DNA of 64,000 nt from Antennarius striatus (lineage: Eukaryota > Chordata > Actinopteri > Lophiiformes > Antennariidae). The stretch lies in NCBI RefSeq assembly GCF_040054535.1, contig NC_090779.1:20942501-21006500 (forward strand), in the 5' to 3' direction. The translations under genes and the position numbers were made by a program. The notes under the pieces were generated by a model. The model searched no databases. It saw only the letters and a list, made by a program, of their open reading frames with translations, and was not told the DNA's origin. Below, one piece after another: positions 23,172-37,900 of the stretch. How positions within the stretch are numbered: position 1 is the first letter of the stretch; each line of letters opens with the position of its first letter.

Positions 23172-23500
23172 TAAAGAATAGGTCAGCATTTTTGGGAAAT
23201 TAACTATTGGCTGAATGCTACCTGGCAAGTCCACGATGACGAAAACAATTCAGCCCAGGAAACAGTCCAGTACATAACTCATAAAATCCCTGCATGTTGT
23301 TTTTTATAGGGGTTTTTCTATGGATGAAACAAACAATATGTAATGTGCTGATTAGTGAGCTTTAAAACGGCGGGAGGTGGATGTTGTTACCCTCGGACAG
23401 ATCCATGCTAGCTGTTTCCAATCATTGTGCAAAGGTAACTAGCCGATGGCTCTGTAGCTGGATATTCACAAACATGAGAGAATGATCTTAGTCAGAAGAT
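23172..23500. repeat. Diverged dispersed teleost repeat (MITE-like)
   Basis: Segments such as ATAGGTCAGCATTTTTGGGA, CAGTCCAGTACATAAC, TTAGTGAGCTTTAA and GCTAGCTGTTTCC in this order match, from general familiarity, a high-copy percomorph repeat whose ends read like CTATTCCTTTAA and TTTTGGGAAAT. It is degraded and its ends are only approximate. Another fragment of what appears to be the same family lies near 46.8-46.94 kb. Confidence 0.5.
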
Positions 23501-24269
23501 GGATAAAAAAAAACCTCACAACATTTCAAGTTTTCCTTCTGTGACAAACATGCTGATCGGTGGAAATGAAAACGTAACATTCTTGTTGGAGTCAGAGGTG
23601 GAGAAACCTTTCAGATATATTGCTTATCTGAGATTAGTGTCCATAACCTTTAATATGTCAGAGATTTGCACACTGATAGGGATGCTTTTCAGTGTTTATT
23701 TGATTAGTCTTATTGCCAGCACTGCAGCACAGGTTTAATACTGCTGGTTTATCTCCTTCCACAGTGAAAGAAAAAAAGTATAAAGTCAAAACATTTTTAC
23801 TCATCTCCATTGTTGTATTTCCACCAGTATTGATCCCTTCCAAATATATCTGAATCCGTGTTTTTGTCCGGAGCCATTTACATATACAAATGGGCAAACT
23901 GGTAGTTTTCCATGCTGTGCTTTTTCCATTGTGATTGCTCTTCGTTGACCAGAGATCCACGCCCACTGAGAATTTCATTAAAATTCATTGACAACTTTTT
24001 GTGTTATCTTGCAGGCAAGCAAAAAAAAAAAAAAGTGATAACAAAATCTCATCCAACCTCTGAATATAGATCTTGAGGACTTGAGTGATGACATTACACC
24101 ACTGGGTGATAGCATTAGCCTAAGGTGAAGGGGTGTGGTCCGAGTCTACAAATGAAAAAGAGGAGATTCTGAGAATATTGGTGCAATAACACAAGAATAA
24201 AGTGGTAATTTTACAAGAAAAAGTCACGTTGTAATGACAACATCCATACATCTCTAATTTATGGTACAT

Positions 24270-24564
24270 TTTCAGGAGATACCCGGATTCTCCACAGGTT
24301 CCCTTCAGGTTCTCCTGCTTTCTCACACTTCCAGAAACATGCAGCTTAGGTGAACTGATCACATCATGTTATGTAGGTGTGATTGTGATCATGACTAGTT
24401 GTTTGTCTTTCATGTGGCCCCATGATGAGGTGGCATCTTATCCAGGGTGTACCCTGCCTTTTGCCGGTATCCCGCTGGGATAGGCTTCAGCAGACCCCTG
24501 ACCCACAATGGAAACACAAGAAAGATAAGAAAATAGATGGATGAATGGATGGATGGATGGATGG
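24270..24564 (+). repeat. Fish SINE-like dispersed repeat with (GATG)n tail
   Basis: Recognisable blocks are a degenerate TTCTCCTGCTTTCTCACA, AACATGCAGCTTAGGTGAA, GTATCCCGCTGGGATAGGCT and CAGCAGACCCCTGACCC, ending in a GATG/GGAT tract at about 24536-24564. These match a very common fish interspersed repeat. A second copy in the opposite orientation is at about 43085-43412 and retains the other end as well. No protein is encoded. Confidence 0.6.
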
Positions 24565-24899
24565 TCCAAATGCATGGGGTATTGTTGGTTTGATCAGGAA
24601 GAAATTATGACTTCATTCTCAAAAAAACATGATCTTTTTTGTGATACAATTCCTACTTGGTTCTCGTAAAAGTATCTTTATTATCTTAAAATGTTTCAAT
24701 TCTCAAAATCTGAACTAGCAGTCTCACCCGTCCCTAAAACTTCCATCACATCTGTCTGATCAGAGAACGGTAACACATTTCAATGATTTTTGACAAAAGG
24801 TGGATGACAGCAGGGGGTGGCGCACCGTGGCGCACACCCCTCCTAGCTGCGCCCCTGAAATCATAGGCAGTCAGACTGTATCTGGAGATGAGAAGAGGG

Positions 24900-25340
24900 A
24901 AAGAGAGCAGCACAAAGAGAGGAGGAAGAGAAAAGACAGGGGAGGAGGAGGTCTGCGTAAAACTCCTCCTCCGCCCTCCGATCCGCTCGCAGTCCTTATT
25001 CACGGCCTCTCACGTTGCAGATAGAGAGAGAAAGGGGAGAAACGAGAAGACGGGCGCACGAAGAAGAAGACGGAGAGCAGCGACACGATCATGGCAATAA
25101 CCGAAACGTCTCAGGCCGAGATAGTGACCGATCAACGCGCACCTCCACCGCCGTCGCCCGCCGCACGGAACATGCGTTCGCACAATAGAACAGAATCCAG
25201 ATGAATGGGGGGAGCCGTACCTGGGCCGTGGACAAAATGAGGGTCATCTTCATCCAAAACGCCGGTTTCGTCGCAGCTTTCTCGCCTTTTAGATGTGAGT
25301 CGGTGATGTTGGCAGCGTTTAGGACGACAGATGAGGTCAA
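24900..25340 (+). promoter_or_regulatory. CpG-rich candidate nuak1 promoter / 5' exon
   Basis: This block is visibly richer in CG dinucleotides than anything upstream of it and lies 0.6-1.0 kb before the nuak1 start codon. It ends with a strong donor-like GTGAGT at 25295-25300. A matching acceptor-like TTTCAG lies just before the nuak1 first coding exon (about 25874-25879). A short upstream ORF of 37 codons starts at 25091. On this reading, transcription would start here and a 5' non-coding exon would be spliced to the exon containing the start codon. The alternative is a single uninterrupted first exon, as in mammals. Confidence 0.4.
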
Positions 25341-25935
25341 CGAGCCAGAATAATCACAGCTAGATCATGTCAGATAATTAAGATAAGAAGAAGTCATTTT
25401 AGTCATTTCTTCGTGTTTTTTTTTTGTTTTTTTGTTTTGTTTTTAACCGGAAAAGAGCTTGCACATACAGTATATTATTACCATTATATTGTTTAAATCG
25501 AAAGTGAATTCTGCTTTCGTCCTGCTGGCGACTTCATATTCGAATTAATATTTTTACTACATAATTGGCACTAGATTTATTTTAATCCATTGACGTAGGA
25601 CTATGTATCAGGTAATTATATGTCGATAACGTCCTTTTAGACCTTTTATTCTCTAGTCTGTAGTAGATTATAAATATATAGCGATAACAACATGAATAGG
25701 TAGGAGGAGAAATCTCTTGTCCTCTTTGATCAAATCCAATTGATCAACCAAGACAATCTGGAAATGTCCGTTTCCACATGTAATGTGACTCGTAGGCTGT
25801 GCGTTATTCCTTGTAATTTATTTATTTATTATTACTATTATTAGACATATAAGTATTATATTAGCATATTTGTTTCAGGTAGGTAGTTTGAAATATTTAA
25901 CAGTGGGAAGGTCGTTTAAACGCTTCCCTAGTGAG

Positions 25936-28900
25936 ATGGAAACCGCTTATTTATCGCCCCTCCGGGGGGCATCCCGTCCCGAAGCCCGGAAAGGCCAATC
26001 CTCTCCATGCAAGCCGGCGAGGGGTGACATCTCCCCTCCACCTGCAGCTACACCCCTGCCGGCCTGCACCCCTCCCGACGAGACCCCGACGAGTGGTGAT
26101 GGACGGAGAAACTCCGGCGTGAAGAAACATCACCACAAGCACAATCTGAAACACCGCTACGAGCTGCTGGAGACGCTCGGAAGGGGAACCTATGGCAAGG
26201 TCAAGAAAGCCATCGAGAGGCACTCCGGCAGAGAGGTGAGACGCGCCGGAGACGCTCCGGAACCACCGCTGATGGCGCCTTTTACGCGTTCAGATGCGTA
26301 AAATACGCGCGCCGCGGTGAAGTAGCCACCGCGGACGACACAGGTTTGACTGTAACACACGGGCTTTGTTGATCTCAGAGGCGTGTGTATGTCCCTCTGG
26401 GAATCCCCCCACTTCCCTCCCCATGGGGCCGGGGAGTTGTGGCTGCACACGCCTCATATAGTCTGTGCAGGGCCTCACGACCGGATGCCAGAGTGCAAAT
26501 CCGGCTACTGACTGATGTGTCTTCAGTGATCCCAGTAAGCATCACTGAAAACACTTAACAGTCCCCTTAGAGGTGGGGGACCATTCACAATGCCGGGCTC
26601 ACGGCTGACTTACGTTCTGTTTTTGTTTTCATATTTGTGGGCGAGTATGTTTGCATGTCTCCTTTTTCTTAAAAAAAAAAAAAATCTAATTGCCTGTCTT
26701 TGTCGTAACACCCACCACCTGCTGTTACATCCTTTTAAAGCAGAACTTTTCTCTGAATATTTTCATGTGTGGCAAAAGTTTTGACCCCTGAGGCCCGTTG
26801 TGGCAAGACATAGGGAACTTTCCATGTCCTAGAGAATGCCAGTGGTAAACTCAACAATGCGCTCCAACAGCTCCGGCATGCTTGATAGAGAGCCTGCAAA
26901 CCCTCTGGAAGGGCTTACTCCCCCCTGGCCTGTCCCACTTGGCTCTTTGTCCTTCTTCAACATGTTTTCCGACTCATTATTGCTACAACAGCTGAAATGT
27001 GAAGTCTTACATTGACTAACGTCTAGAATTGCACAATGTACATTGACTGGAAGGGTCAAAAATACCTCGTCTTCAATAAACTGTTACTTTAATATTCAGT
27101 AAATGAACTGAAAATGTAAACCTCGAACAGTTAAACAAAGATTTTGTACTGTATATACTGATGTATTCAGTTTAGAGATAATGATTTATTTTTTTCATGG
27201 CCAAGCTCTGTGGCCAAATTCCACTCTTTCTCCTGGAATCTCCTACAAACTCCTCAGCGTACCATTTAAACTTAAAATAGCCCATCAGTGAAGTGAAGCG
27301 CTTCCTCGAAAACACTTTTTTTTTCCTCCATGCGGGAGTTTGTGTATCTTAGTGAAGTCTTTCGAGAATCAACGCCTCCGCACATGGAACTGCAGAAGAA
27401 CACAGACAGCCGGAGCTCGGCTGCCAGGCTACCTTACAGGCCACGTGCGTCTGGATGGTGTTTACTCGACCTTTGATCCCATGATGGTCTCCTGCATCCG
27501 TATGGCAAATGCAGCTGTGTGGCGAGACTGTTATGTAATCATCTTCACTGTCTGTATCTTTTACAGAAAGTAAATGCGAAGAACAGAACGATCGAGGCGA
27601 CTGGATGGACTGAGAAAGTTTTGTCTGTGTGTGTGTGTGTGTACACATGTGTGTGTGAGAGAGCACGTGTGGAATGAACTGAGGGCAGATTGATTAGATG
27701 TGGGCGCATTCCGTACGTCAGCGAAAGTGGAACTGAGGGACCGTCTGCTCTAATCTGCAAAACCATATGTTATATCACTCGGCAGCTCGTTGGAAAACAC
27801 AATGTTATACTGTTTAGGCCGTGATTGATCATTTAAATCATATCAAGGATGCGCGACAGCGTGCACGAGTCCTGGAAGAGGTGTTTCATGTTCGTAGGCC
27901 CGTGAGAAAGGCGGCGTGCGTCATGATGCAGCGCAAAGCGTCTAAATGCGAAAGGTCTGCGGTGACAGCCGGTCAGCGACACATGAGATGCCATCCGCAG
28001 CAGGAAATGAGATTGAAAGGGAAGGTTAATATCCTGTGTGGGGAATCCATTACCGGCAGTGGGAGGGGGGGGGAGAATAACAAGATAACTAGAGAGAGGC
28101 AGCATCAGTGAGAAGGGTAAGGGAGTCATATTAATATGAGCTTAAAGCACCAGATTACATCACTGCCCAACAATGGATTCACTGGAGAGGTACACGAGAG
28201 GGGAACGCTCGGACATTCCTCTGCTGTGCGCGGCGTTGTTGATGTGGTGTTACGATTCCTGGCGGCGTTTGACATCATAGCTCTCTGAGTAACTGACAGC
28301 ATCCCCAACCCCCACCCCCACCCCCTTGAGTCAGACGCACATGCTCAACACAACAGATGACCAGGAAGAAACGCGAGCTTATGACGAATACTTCATCAAT
28401 TTTAATGGCCTGAGAAATCGCAGGAAGATGTCAGGCTCCAGTGAAGCAAAGCGAGGACTTTCACTTCAAACAAACTGGATTGTGAATAAAGGGGGGTTTA
28501 AGGGGTGGTGGGGGGGGGGGTGGATGAGACCGGCCCCCATACCTGGCAGAGGCAGGCGTGAGCTGCAGTGCAGCGCCTGATTGCTGTGAGTGACGGTTTA
28601 TGGGGATCAACTTACGGACGAGCGTAGCTGCGTCGGGCCGATCCAGCCAGCTGACCTCTGATCTGAGGTCATGTTTGATCCACGTCGGGGTCATTACGGG
28701 GGAGATGCACTAGAGACACCCACTGTGGGAGACCTGGCTCTTGCCTTTGCATAGTGTGGAATGAAGGTCATGGCTAAAAAAAACCCTGTTTCTAGAAAAA
28801 CAGCCCCTTTAGCTGGGCAGAGGGCATTAGCTCGACTTTGCGTGTAGCTTTTTGCGTCTCATTTTTGCCTTAATTAACGAATTGAATTAACTAAATGAAA

Positions 28901-31900
28901 TCCAGGACGGTGACTCATGTCTCACCTCATTGTCAGTTAATCTGGAGCTATGGATGTCTGCTTGAGTTTTGGGGATCAGCGATAAAACTTTAAAAACCAA
29001 TTCAGGTGAAGGACAACACAACAACTTTTACCAATTATGAATGCAGTGTGTGGACGCCCCAAACTACATATTTGTTGATTAAGGTATCATTTCTTTAAAA
29101 TTCTATGTAATCAAGGCATGCTCTGGAAGGGAACCATTCCGGTTTGGGGTTATTTTTATTGATGTACATGGTAATTAGCTTGGCTTTTGCTACTGCCTGT
29201 GGTTTGGTGCTGCATGGAATAAAGCCGGGTTCCTCAGAATACTGCCACTTAGCTAGGAGAGGACAAAAGTTTAAACTAACAGGATTCAGAGTGAATGGCC
29301 TTACAGTCCTGATCAAAGCAAATCCATGACTCAATTGAGAACGCTTAGGCTACAATTACATTGACATGTGCTAGTCTGTGTACTTTTGATTGGTTTAAGC
29401 CGCTAACCTCTCATTTAAGGAGCGCCGTGCTCGAGGTCTGAATGCGTCTACTTGTGGCTAACTCGTACCTTGGTGGCATTGCCATGACACGAGTGAAAAA
29501 ACAAAACAAAAAACAACTTAACATCAAATGTCGCTGTTGAAAGTTGAAAAGAAGCAAATCCTCATTCTCATGACCCTAACGTAAAAGTCCCAGCAGGCCA
29601 AAGTCGGCCAGTATCATCAAAAGTATGAGATTGGAGAGGGATTGTAATGTCGTCTGAGTGACTTTATGACAGGAGAAACACAGATGTCAATGTTAATGGC
29701 GACCATGACTTTGGCAATCTCTTGTCCCACCATGCACGCTGTTGACGTTTGAGGTTTGTGAAGTGTCTCCACAACTTTTGATGCATGCATTGCCTTGAAA
29801 TTTTACCACAATAATTGATTGCTTTGCTGATTTTTTTTTTTTTTTGCAGCCATTGTGGTGAACTTTGGTGAGCCATCATTCCTTTCAAATGTAACACTTT
29901 TTTTTTTTAAATTTTGGTCTCTAAATAACTGAAAATTTCTGCAGTGATGGCTTTCCCTTCATCCTCAGCTGCTCTTTGTGTTTAGTGCTAATTTGCGGAT
30001 GCTACCACGCTAAGATGAGGAATATGAGAAACCTACCTGTCAGACATCAGCATTCGTGTCGTCTGCACGATGGCACCGTCGTGCATTGGCAGCAGAATCT
30101 TGTTTTCTGATAACAGCTGCCTCCAGGTTACTATGGAAACCTATATTTCACTTTGTGAATCTGACATCTGATCCCTGTCAGAGAAGGACTTAGGGCACAG
30201 ATAAGAAACCCAGTCCAAACAGTGATGAGTACCTGATTAGATCCCAGGCCCTAAGAGAGCCTCCATTATGGCGCCATGTGCTCGGTTGTTTTCGTCAAGA
30301 AGAGCACCTTCATTATGCTTCACACAGAAAGGAGTCACAGTAAATTACACAGCAGCAGACTTAGGATGACACCCCATCCTTGATTGTCTTATCTGGATGT
30401 CATGTCAGTGAGGCTGGGTGATGAGTTCAGAGGTTGTTAGAAATGCCCTGTAAGACCTGAGGGGGTAGATAAACAAGGTTAATAGAGTACACAGGCTATT
30501 TTGGAAACATATACTGCAGTACGCTCTCATTTTGCGGACATGTTTTTACTGAAACACACATTACAACATGTACCCCGTAAAAAATTATTTAATCCCAAAG
30601 AATGTGACATAAATATGTTCACTTCTTGTCTTAAAATAAGAATGTTTTCAAAACGGTCACACGTGTGGCACCCGTGGAATCGTACTTTGGAATTTTTATG
30701 TTTATTTTTCTGTCGTTTGTCACCTAATCAAACAGTCTTCTGTCCTCGGTTTAAAGGTGGCCATCAAGTCAATTCGGAAGGAGAAGATCAAGGATGAACA
30801 GGACATGGTTCACATCCGCAGAGAGATCGAGATCATGTCATCCCTCCGCCACCCACACATCATTTCTATATACGAAGGTGAGGGTCTGTCTGGAAACACA
30901 CACAAACATATACACACACATAACAAACCGGACACACTCTGAAACAAAAACAGACACATTCAACCACACACCCCCTCCCTGGACTCATGTAGCACTTCTG
31001 ACCGAGCTGGAATCATCGTGGTATGACATGCTGATGTCATAATCAGGACTGGACTGCAGGTTTGGGATGTTATTCATCTTCTCACGCTTCATCTGACAGC
31101 TGGACCGGTTACAGTCGGGATGCTTTTGACCGGGTGCATCTGGATCTCTCTGAACGTGTGTGTGCGTTTTCACGTATGTGTGCGTAAGAGCGGTGGTATT
31201 CGAAGGCATAGCCTCTCCCAGATCTTGAGGTCTCATCTCTAGTTTTCTCCGGTCTTGATCTCAGGGCCAAACATCTGTTGATGCTTAAAAAGCTACTGCA
31301 TATGGAAAGCAGACTCTACTTGTATGCGTGTGTTTGCAAATATATGTTTCTTAGCGTGTCTTTGTCTGTCCGTGAACCTGCATGGGTTTGTAGGTGGAAA
31401 ACCCTGCATTGACCTCATTGACCCAAGCCTGCACCCTGAAGCCTCGTCTCACTCCTGTTGCGTGTTATGCAGGGGGGAGGAAAGGCTATAAGCCTTCCTT
31501 CGAGCAATGTCAACATACGTCTGCCCCAGGAAGCAACTCACTAAATATCAAAGCCGTTATGTCAGGATTAAATGACCCGTGTATTTACTCTTTGGGACCT
31601 CCGTTTTCATATGAGTCATTCAGAATGACCTTAACCCCGCTGGAAGAAAACATAGATTAGAATTAATGGTTAGCATTAAAGCTGAACAATTCCCATTGAA
31701 TTCTTTCAACATATTGCTTGCAATTAATCAGCCCTTATAACGTAGTCCTGGCCTTTGTGCCTGCAATTAAAGTCACAAGACGCTGGGGTTTGGGAAGGTT
31801 TCGTATGATTTGTGACTCGTAACTATTTTTTTTACCTATGTTAACAAAACAAGAATTTCAATGCCCTTTTCCAGGTTAGCCGCCTTGGCGCAATGACAGC

Positions 31901-34900
31901 TAATTGTGGACTCATTTTTCGTTTAACACCCACCCCTGTTCTTAAGTTTCAAAGTCCCCAGGTTGTTATCAGCAATGTGAAAATGTGACAAACATCACTA
32001 TTTGTAATGGGAACGTGCCAGGGCTGAAGTGCAGCGGAGTTTTATTGGTTTAGTGGGACAATGATAAAAAGAACACCCAACTTTCTTTATGGAGGCTGTA
32101 TGGTCTTCTGTGTGTGTTGCCATACTTTATAAGAACCCGCTCCACCAACAAACTCGACCAGACTCGTTGCTCTCGCTGTTTCTCCTCAAACCCTGTTTTT
32201 ACTGTTGTGGTCTGGCCGACACCCAACTTTTGCTTCAGAGATATATAGGGAGGCCCTGAGATTTGTGTATCCGGCAACACCCTCCTCAACAGCCCATGCT
32301 AACTGCCATTGTATGAAGCAAAGCTGAACCAGATGTGTGTGTGAGGATAGATTTTTACAACTCCCTCACGTTCTTCTGCATCCACCAGCACGCTGCGCAG
32401 GGGTTTTGCTCTATTCTCCTTGGGCGTAACTCCTTTTAAAACAAATAGTCAACCCCTAAGAATGCTGTGCATGCAAAAATCAGTACATTTAATAAATATG
32501 TTAGCCGGTGCATCCACATCGACAAAACTGACACACGCAGGGGTCGGTTTGACATTGAGGGAACTACATATTTTCTTTCTTTTTTGCGAGTTAGATAAAA
32601 GTTTTGACGACGCTTTAATGCTTGTACAGTGAATATAAAACCAACGCCAGTAGCTGGGTAGTGCTCCTGAACCCTCTGGGTTTTTTTTTAAAACTCCCAA
32701 GTCAAGAACTTTGCTCCTGCCTGTAATATCATATTTTGCCATACATATATGTGACACTGTCCAGTAGTTTCAGGAAAAGATAAAACGTCAAAGTTTCCCA
32801 GAATCTTGAATTGTTCCTTCTAAAAGGAAATGGGAAATAAGCTGCTGATAGAAACTTCCAGCAGAAATAAAGCCATTCACCCTGCTGTGACTGAAGAGCC
32901 ACAATTTTTTAAATTGCGTTCATTATACTGCGTTCTGTAATGGTGTTTTAACCCTAGATAGCAATCTAAACCCTGTAGATATTGTGTTGTGGTAGCTCAG
33001 ATCAGTGAAGAGGACTAATTGGAGCAATAACTAGACAGTCGTGCAGTTTTCAATGCTTGTTTGTTCATTGTCCGGTTTTATTCCAACACTATTACATTTT
33101 GCAGCAAAAGCTCCTTGTTCTCCACGTCACCTTTGCAGGACTGGTCTATCGTCAGTGCGGGCAATATGACAATGGGTGCTAATTAGTTAGATATGGGGGC
33201 TTGACCTGTGAACAAAAGCTGATGAGTGACAGCGAGGCTGCAGGGGTGACCGGCTGGAAGAAACCTGAGTTATGTAAGACAGGTAATCATTCACCACCAG
33301 GGGTCAAAGGTAAATGGGAGTGCAAGCTTAGAATTTCTCCAAGCACAATCTCGCCAAGCATCGCTGTGAATGTCGCCCTGGGTCACTGCTCTGTCCCCCC
33401 CAAACAGACGATGGAGAACCGTTCGTCCCTCACGGGTGTTTGGCTCCTATCCTGTCAATTACATCCCGAGCAGACAGACAGTCACAATAAGGGAGCATTC
33501 CCATCAGTCAGCAGCCGTGTGTTTTTGTAGAGGATTATGTCTTTAAAAGGACCCTGAGAGGAGGGCGAGGAAAGTACTGTGACAAACTCAGAAGGTGTTC
33601 GCTCAGCGGTGCAGAAAGCAGAGGCCCCTTACCCCCGGTAACCCTGCGGTGTGGGAAAATCACCCCACTCGCTCGTCCTCTTAAGCATTTTCCTTCCCCA
33701 CATACCAAAGCGATGGGAGAGAAGTGTGTTGCCAAGTTGAAATTACACACCAGATGACTGGCTAATGACACAGAATGATATGTTTGATGATTGCAGGTGG
33801 ATAATAATGCATTACAGTGACACACTGCAATAACATTACTTTCTCCTGTCAGCAGACGCGCAACAGGTTTAAATTATATTTAAAATTAATTATCCAGCCT
33901 TGTTTCTTATCTGTAGTGTCAATTAGCTCTCATGCTAATGCACTCAACTTGTAGGAGGAATTATTAGTCAAAGATGCTCTTTTTTTTTTTTTGCAAAATG
34001 TTAAACACGCCAGATCTTGTGATATTTTACTCTAAACACTGTGAAGAATGTGGGAGCATGTTGTGAAATGTGTCGACGTGATGCGTTCAGGGGCATTGTT
34101 AGACTATTGTGTTCCCATCGCAATGCTTCTTTCCACTCGCACTGGTCTCTGAGGAGCAGCTTTGATTGAGTTAAAAGCCCCTCCCTGCAATGTTGACTAG
34201 GAGCCAAACACATGAGGTGGAGTTTAGGTGATGTAACCCCTTGAAGTGAAGAAATGCAATCTGGATTCCTCCAAAACAAAAGGAGGGTGAATTTGGTTCC
34301 TCTCCTTACAGTCAAATGTTATTCCATCCATTTGTGTAACCGTACGACGATGACGTTTAATGAACTCCAACTGTTATCGTTTCCCAGTGTTCGAGAATAA
34401 GGACAAGATTGTGATCGTGATGGAGTACGCCAGCAAGGGCGAGCTGTACGACTACATCAGTGAGCGGCGGCGCCTGAGCGAACGGGAGACGCGACACTTC
34501 TTCAGACAGATAGTCTCTGCCGTGCATCACTGCCACAAGGTGAGGAAGCCCAAATCCTCCCATATCCTATGATACAAGAATAAAACATGGCCGTCTCATC
34601 GGTCACCTTGAATTCCTCCTCGTCTTGCACTCGCACGCCCAGGCTGAAGCATCCTGATTGTAACTCAAACCTCCAGAGTCAGCCTTCAACTCAGTTAATC
34701 TGTGAGCTCTGCACAGTATGCTTTTCTTGGCCTGCTGGTTTAAGGGAGTCATCTATTTCTGAGTGAAGTTGGAGCACAGGCTAGTTTAATTCAAGCTTGC
34801 GCTTTGAATACAGTCCATCAACAGACATAATTCTGTCCTCATCTGTCGACACATAGAGCGATGGTTCTGACATACCCCCAACAGCGTTTCCCCAAAGATT

Positions 34901-37900
34901 TATCCCCAGCCACGCCTGCGTTAACCGCGATTCCACACTTCACTAAATAGCCACAAAACCCAAAGGGCTTGTTTAGATAAATCCCCCAACCCCAACCTTG
35001 TCATCCTCTTCCCAACTGGAGATAGGGATGATGTCATTGGTCCTCAGAGAGGAGGATCCCGGACGGCTATGAATGATGAATCATCACTAGCAGGCACAGA
35101 GGTGACGTGAGTCACGGACGCAACGAGCGAACCAACATCTTTTCCTTTTATACACCGATCAGGATCATGTGAACATGAGTTCCCTGTCAAGCAAGCGGAG
35201 TGACTGCCATGCAGAATGTTAACCCTGGGGGGAAGGGATCGCTTCTCCACATCTAGGCCGGCTTCGCTCTGTCTGCATACCACATGTTACTTCCATTATT
35301 TATTTATTTTTTTAAACACAAGACATTAGCACCAGCGTTGTTTTTCTAATCCGAAGATGCTGTGAGAAAATAATTCGTACAGTGTAATAATTACAGGCTG
35401 ATGTTTATGTGACACATGTGAGTCCATTTAAAATGAAAATCTCAGCAGATGTTGGCATAAAGACCCCTGAGGGGACAAGACCGATTAAAGAGTACTAGAC
35501 CAACAGACCGTCTTGATTTCCCTTGAAAGACAGACTTTTTAGAGGAAATCATGTCTTAAGACAATGAACTGTTCATTACTTGGAAGACTTTTGTATGAAT
35601 AAGGCATTGATAGATTAATCAATCATTTCGTTATTTCTCTCATTGTTTTCAGAATGGAGTTGTGCATAGGGATCTGAAACTGGAAAACGTGCTACTGGAT
35701 GAAAACTGTAATATTAAGGTAAGTTCAACTCTTGATCCATGTTGTGCACCAACAGGAGTCGAGTACCTCAAGGGATCTTTTAATGGCGATCAACAGGGGC
35801 CACGGTGATAATCACTCATACTTGTGTTTCCACAGATAGCTGACTTTGGGCTGTCCAATCTCTATCATAAGGACAAGCTGCTGCAAACCTTCTGTGGCAG
35901 TCCGCTGTATGCTTCACCAGAGATTGTCAATGGGAGACCATATCATGGCCCAGAGGTGAGAAGTGAATCAAGGAATGAAAATACACAATGCTTTTTTTGT
36001 GTGTGTGTGTGAGCGTTCCAAGTATGTTTTCCTTTCTATGCATCCACCTTCATTGTTCTTGTCTTCTCTAGCTGTTAAATATGATGAGAAACTCTCGGAT
36101 CTTTCACCGTATATAGCTTTAATCATTATTGTCTGTTTCTTTGATGGGATTATTATTTGACTCCAGTCAAGGGAAGTTTCTCTCATGCGGCTCCACAGCG
36201 GGTCAGCTCTGATGCCGTTAGCCCGCTAGCCGCCTTCCTATGTTGTCTGGGTGCTTTGAAGTGAGGAACTGGGGGATGTTTTTTTTCTCACTTTCTCGTC
36301 ATCTTAATGAGATCAGAATGCTCCACGGCTTCAAAAAGACACTCATGGTTAAAGGGAAATACTTTTGCTGAAAGAGAGAGTGCATGTATCCCCCGAAGCC
36401 ACTTATCCGGCAATTCCAGAATCCTTCTGAAGCACACTGTCTCTTAAAATTGTTCCTGTAAGTTAGATGAAACAAAGGAAGAGAGCTGGAAAATACTTGC
36501 ATTTTTAGATATTCAACACCAACCGTTCAATTTAACATAATTCACTATAATTTACTCCAGAGTGCTAAAAACTACAGCAGTCCAATTGAAATCGAAATTA
36601 CAGAACCTTGGTTGGGGTGAGGCCACAAATTACAGCAAACACAGGCAAAGAAAATAGAACAAAACAATAGTGCATGCCCTGTCTCGCCTTGGGAACGGAC
36701 CAATGGCAAGAGGAGAGTGCAACATTCTTGATGTGAGTTCAGATCCTTAGAGGAAGTACACCAGCTCCCTATCTGATTTCCTCTTCCTACGCTATGTCTT
36801 AAAGCTCCAGCTACTGCCACCAGGAACAGGACATCCCATTCCCCTGTAAACCACAATCAAAACGACACACAGCGACCATCGCACACGGACGGTTCGTCTG
36901 CCGATCAGTCGAGTCTCCAGGGAACTATGTAGGAGCCAGGATGTATTTGCGCCATCTCTGCAAAGCCATTACCCCCTTCCATTCCCACCGCTTCCCACGT
37001 GGCCCTGCACCTCTTCATGCCCCATATACTCAGTCTTATGTAACGGCTTCCTGAGACAGCCACATCGCATTAGGTTGGTGGTTAGAAAGTGCCTGCTTCT
37101 GCCTGACAGAGCAGGAGAGAGAGAGCTAGGGGGGAGGGGGGGGGGGTTATCTGAGTGGAAACGAGCCATTTCCCGCCACATTAATGCCATTTGTTATTAA
37201 TTCTGTTAGTGATGTGCAGAACTGTTGCACAGTCATCAGTTTGTTGAACAAAGATGTTGTGTGATGTGCGTGTGAAAAAGTGTTTGTGGTGTCGACTGAT
37301 GTCAACTCCAGAGCGTAATTGAAATGAGCTGCATTTTAACGCCATAAAAACAGATCCAACACACACCTCTTCATGACAAAATCTTTTTTTGCTGTGTTTT
37401 CTCTAGGTGGATAGCTGGGCTCTGGGGGTGCTGCTGTATACCCTGGTCTATGGGACCATGCCATTTGATGGGGGAGACCACAAGAACCTCATTCGCCAGA
37501 TTAGCAACGGCGATTATAAAGAACCGACTCAGTCCTCAGGTACTTGGTCCACAGTCTTCGCTCAGCATGACTACAGTTAGAAGAAGCCAACCATCCCATT
37601 AGTCATGTTATTGTAGAATGGACTAATTCATTTTTAATGTCTACATTCTAATTGGTTCAGGAAACCTTTCATTGAAAAGCATTTCCTCTACAGACTGAAG
37701 TCTACAAAAGTTGTGTGAATCTTGTTGTTCTCGGCATGTAATTTAATGAAATTTGCATTTTCCTGTAATGACTCACTGAAATTATAATGTGAAATATTTT
37801 CTGATTAATGGTCTTCGTGTCATAGTTGTTGGTTTTAAAACCCTCTTTAAAAAAGGTGCTTTTTATCACATGTGATTTACACACTTCTGTTTTTATTCTA

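Larger units (their letters stand above)
20601..24269. other. Intergenic between mov10l1 and nuak1 (left part)
   Basis: AT-rich sequence with several T-runs (about 20919-20932, 21107-21116). No functional gene could be supported. A reading frame open on the + strand from 21564 to 21872, apart from one TAG at 21750, may be a gene or element relic. A sequence resembling a CTCF core site lies at about 22553-22572. A diverged dispersed repeat lies at about 23172-23500. Confidence 0.45.
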
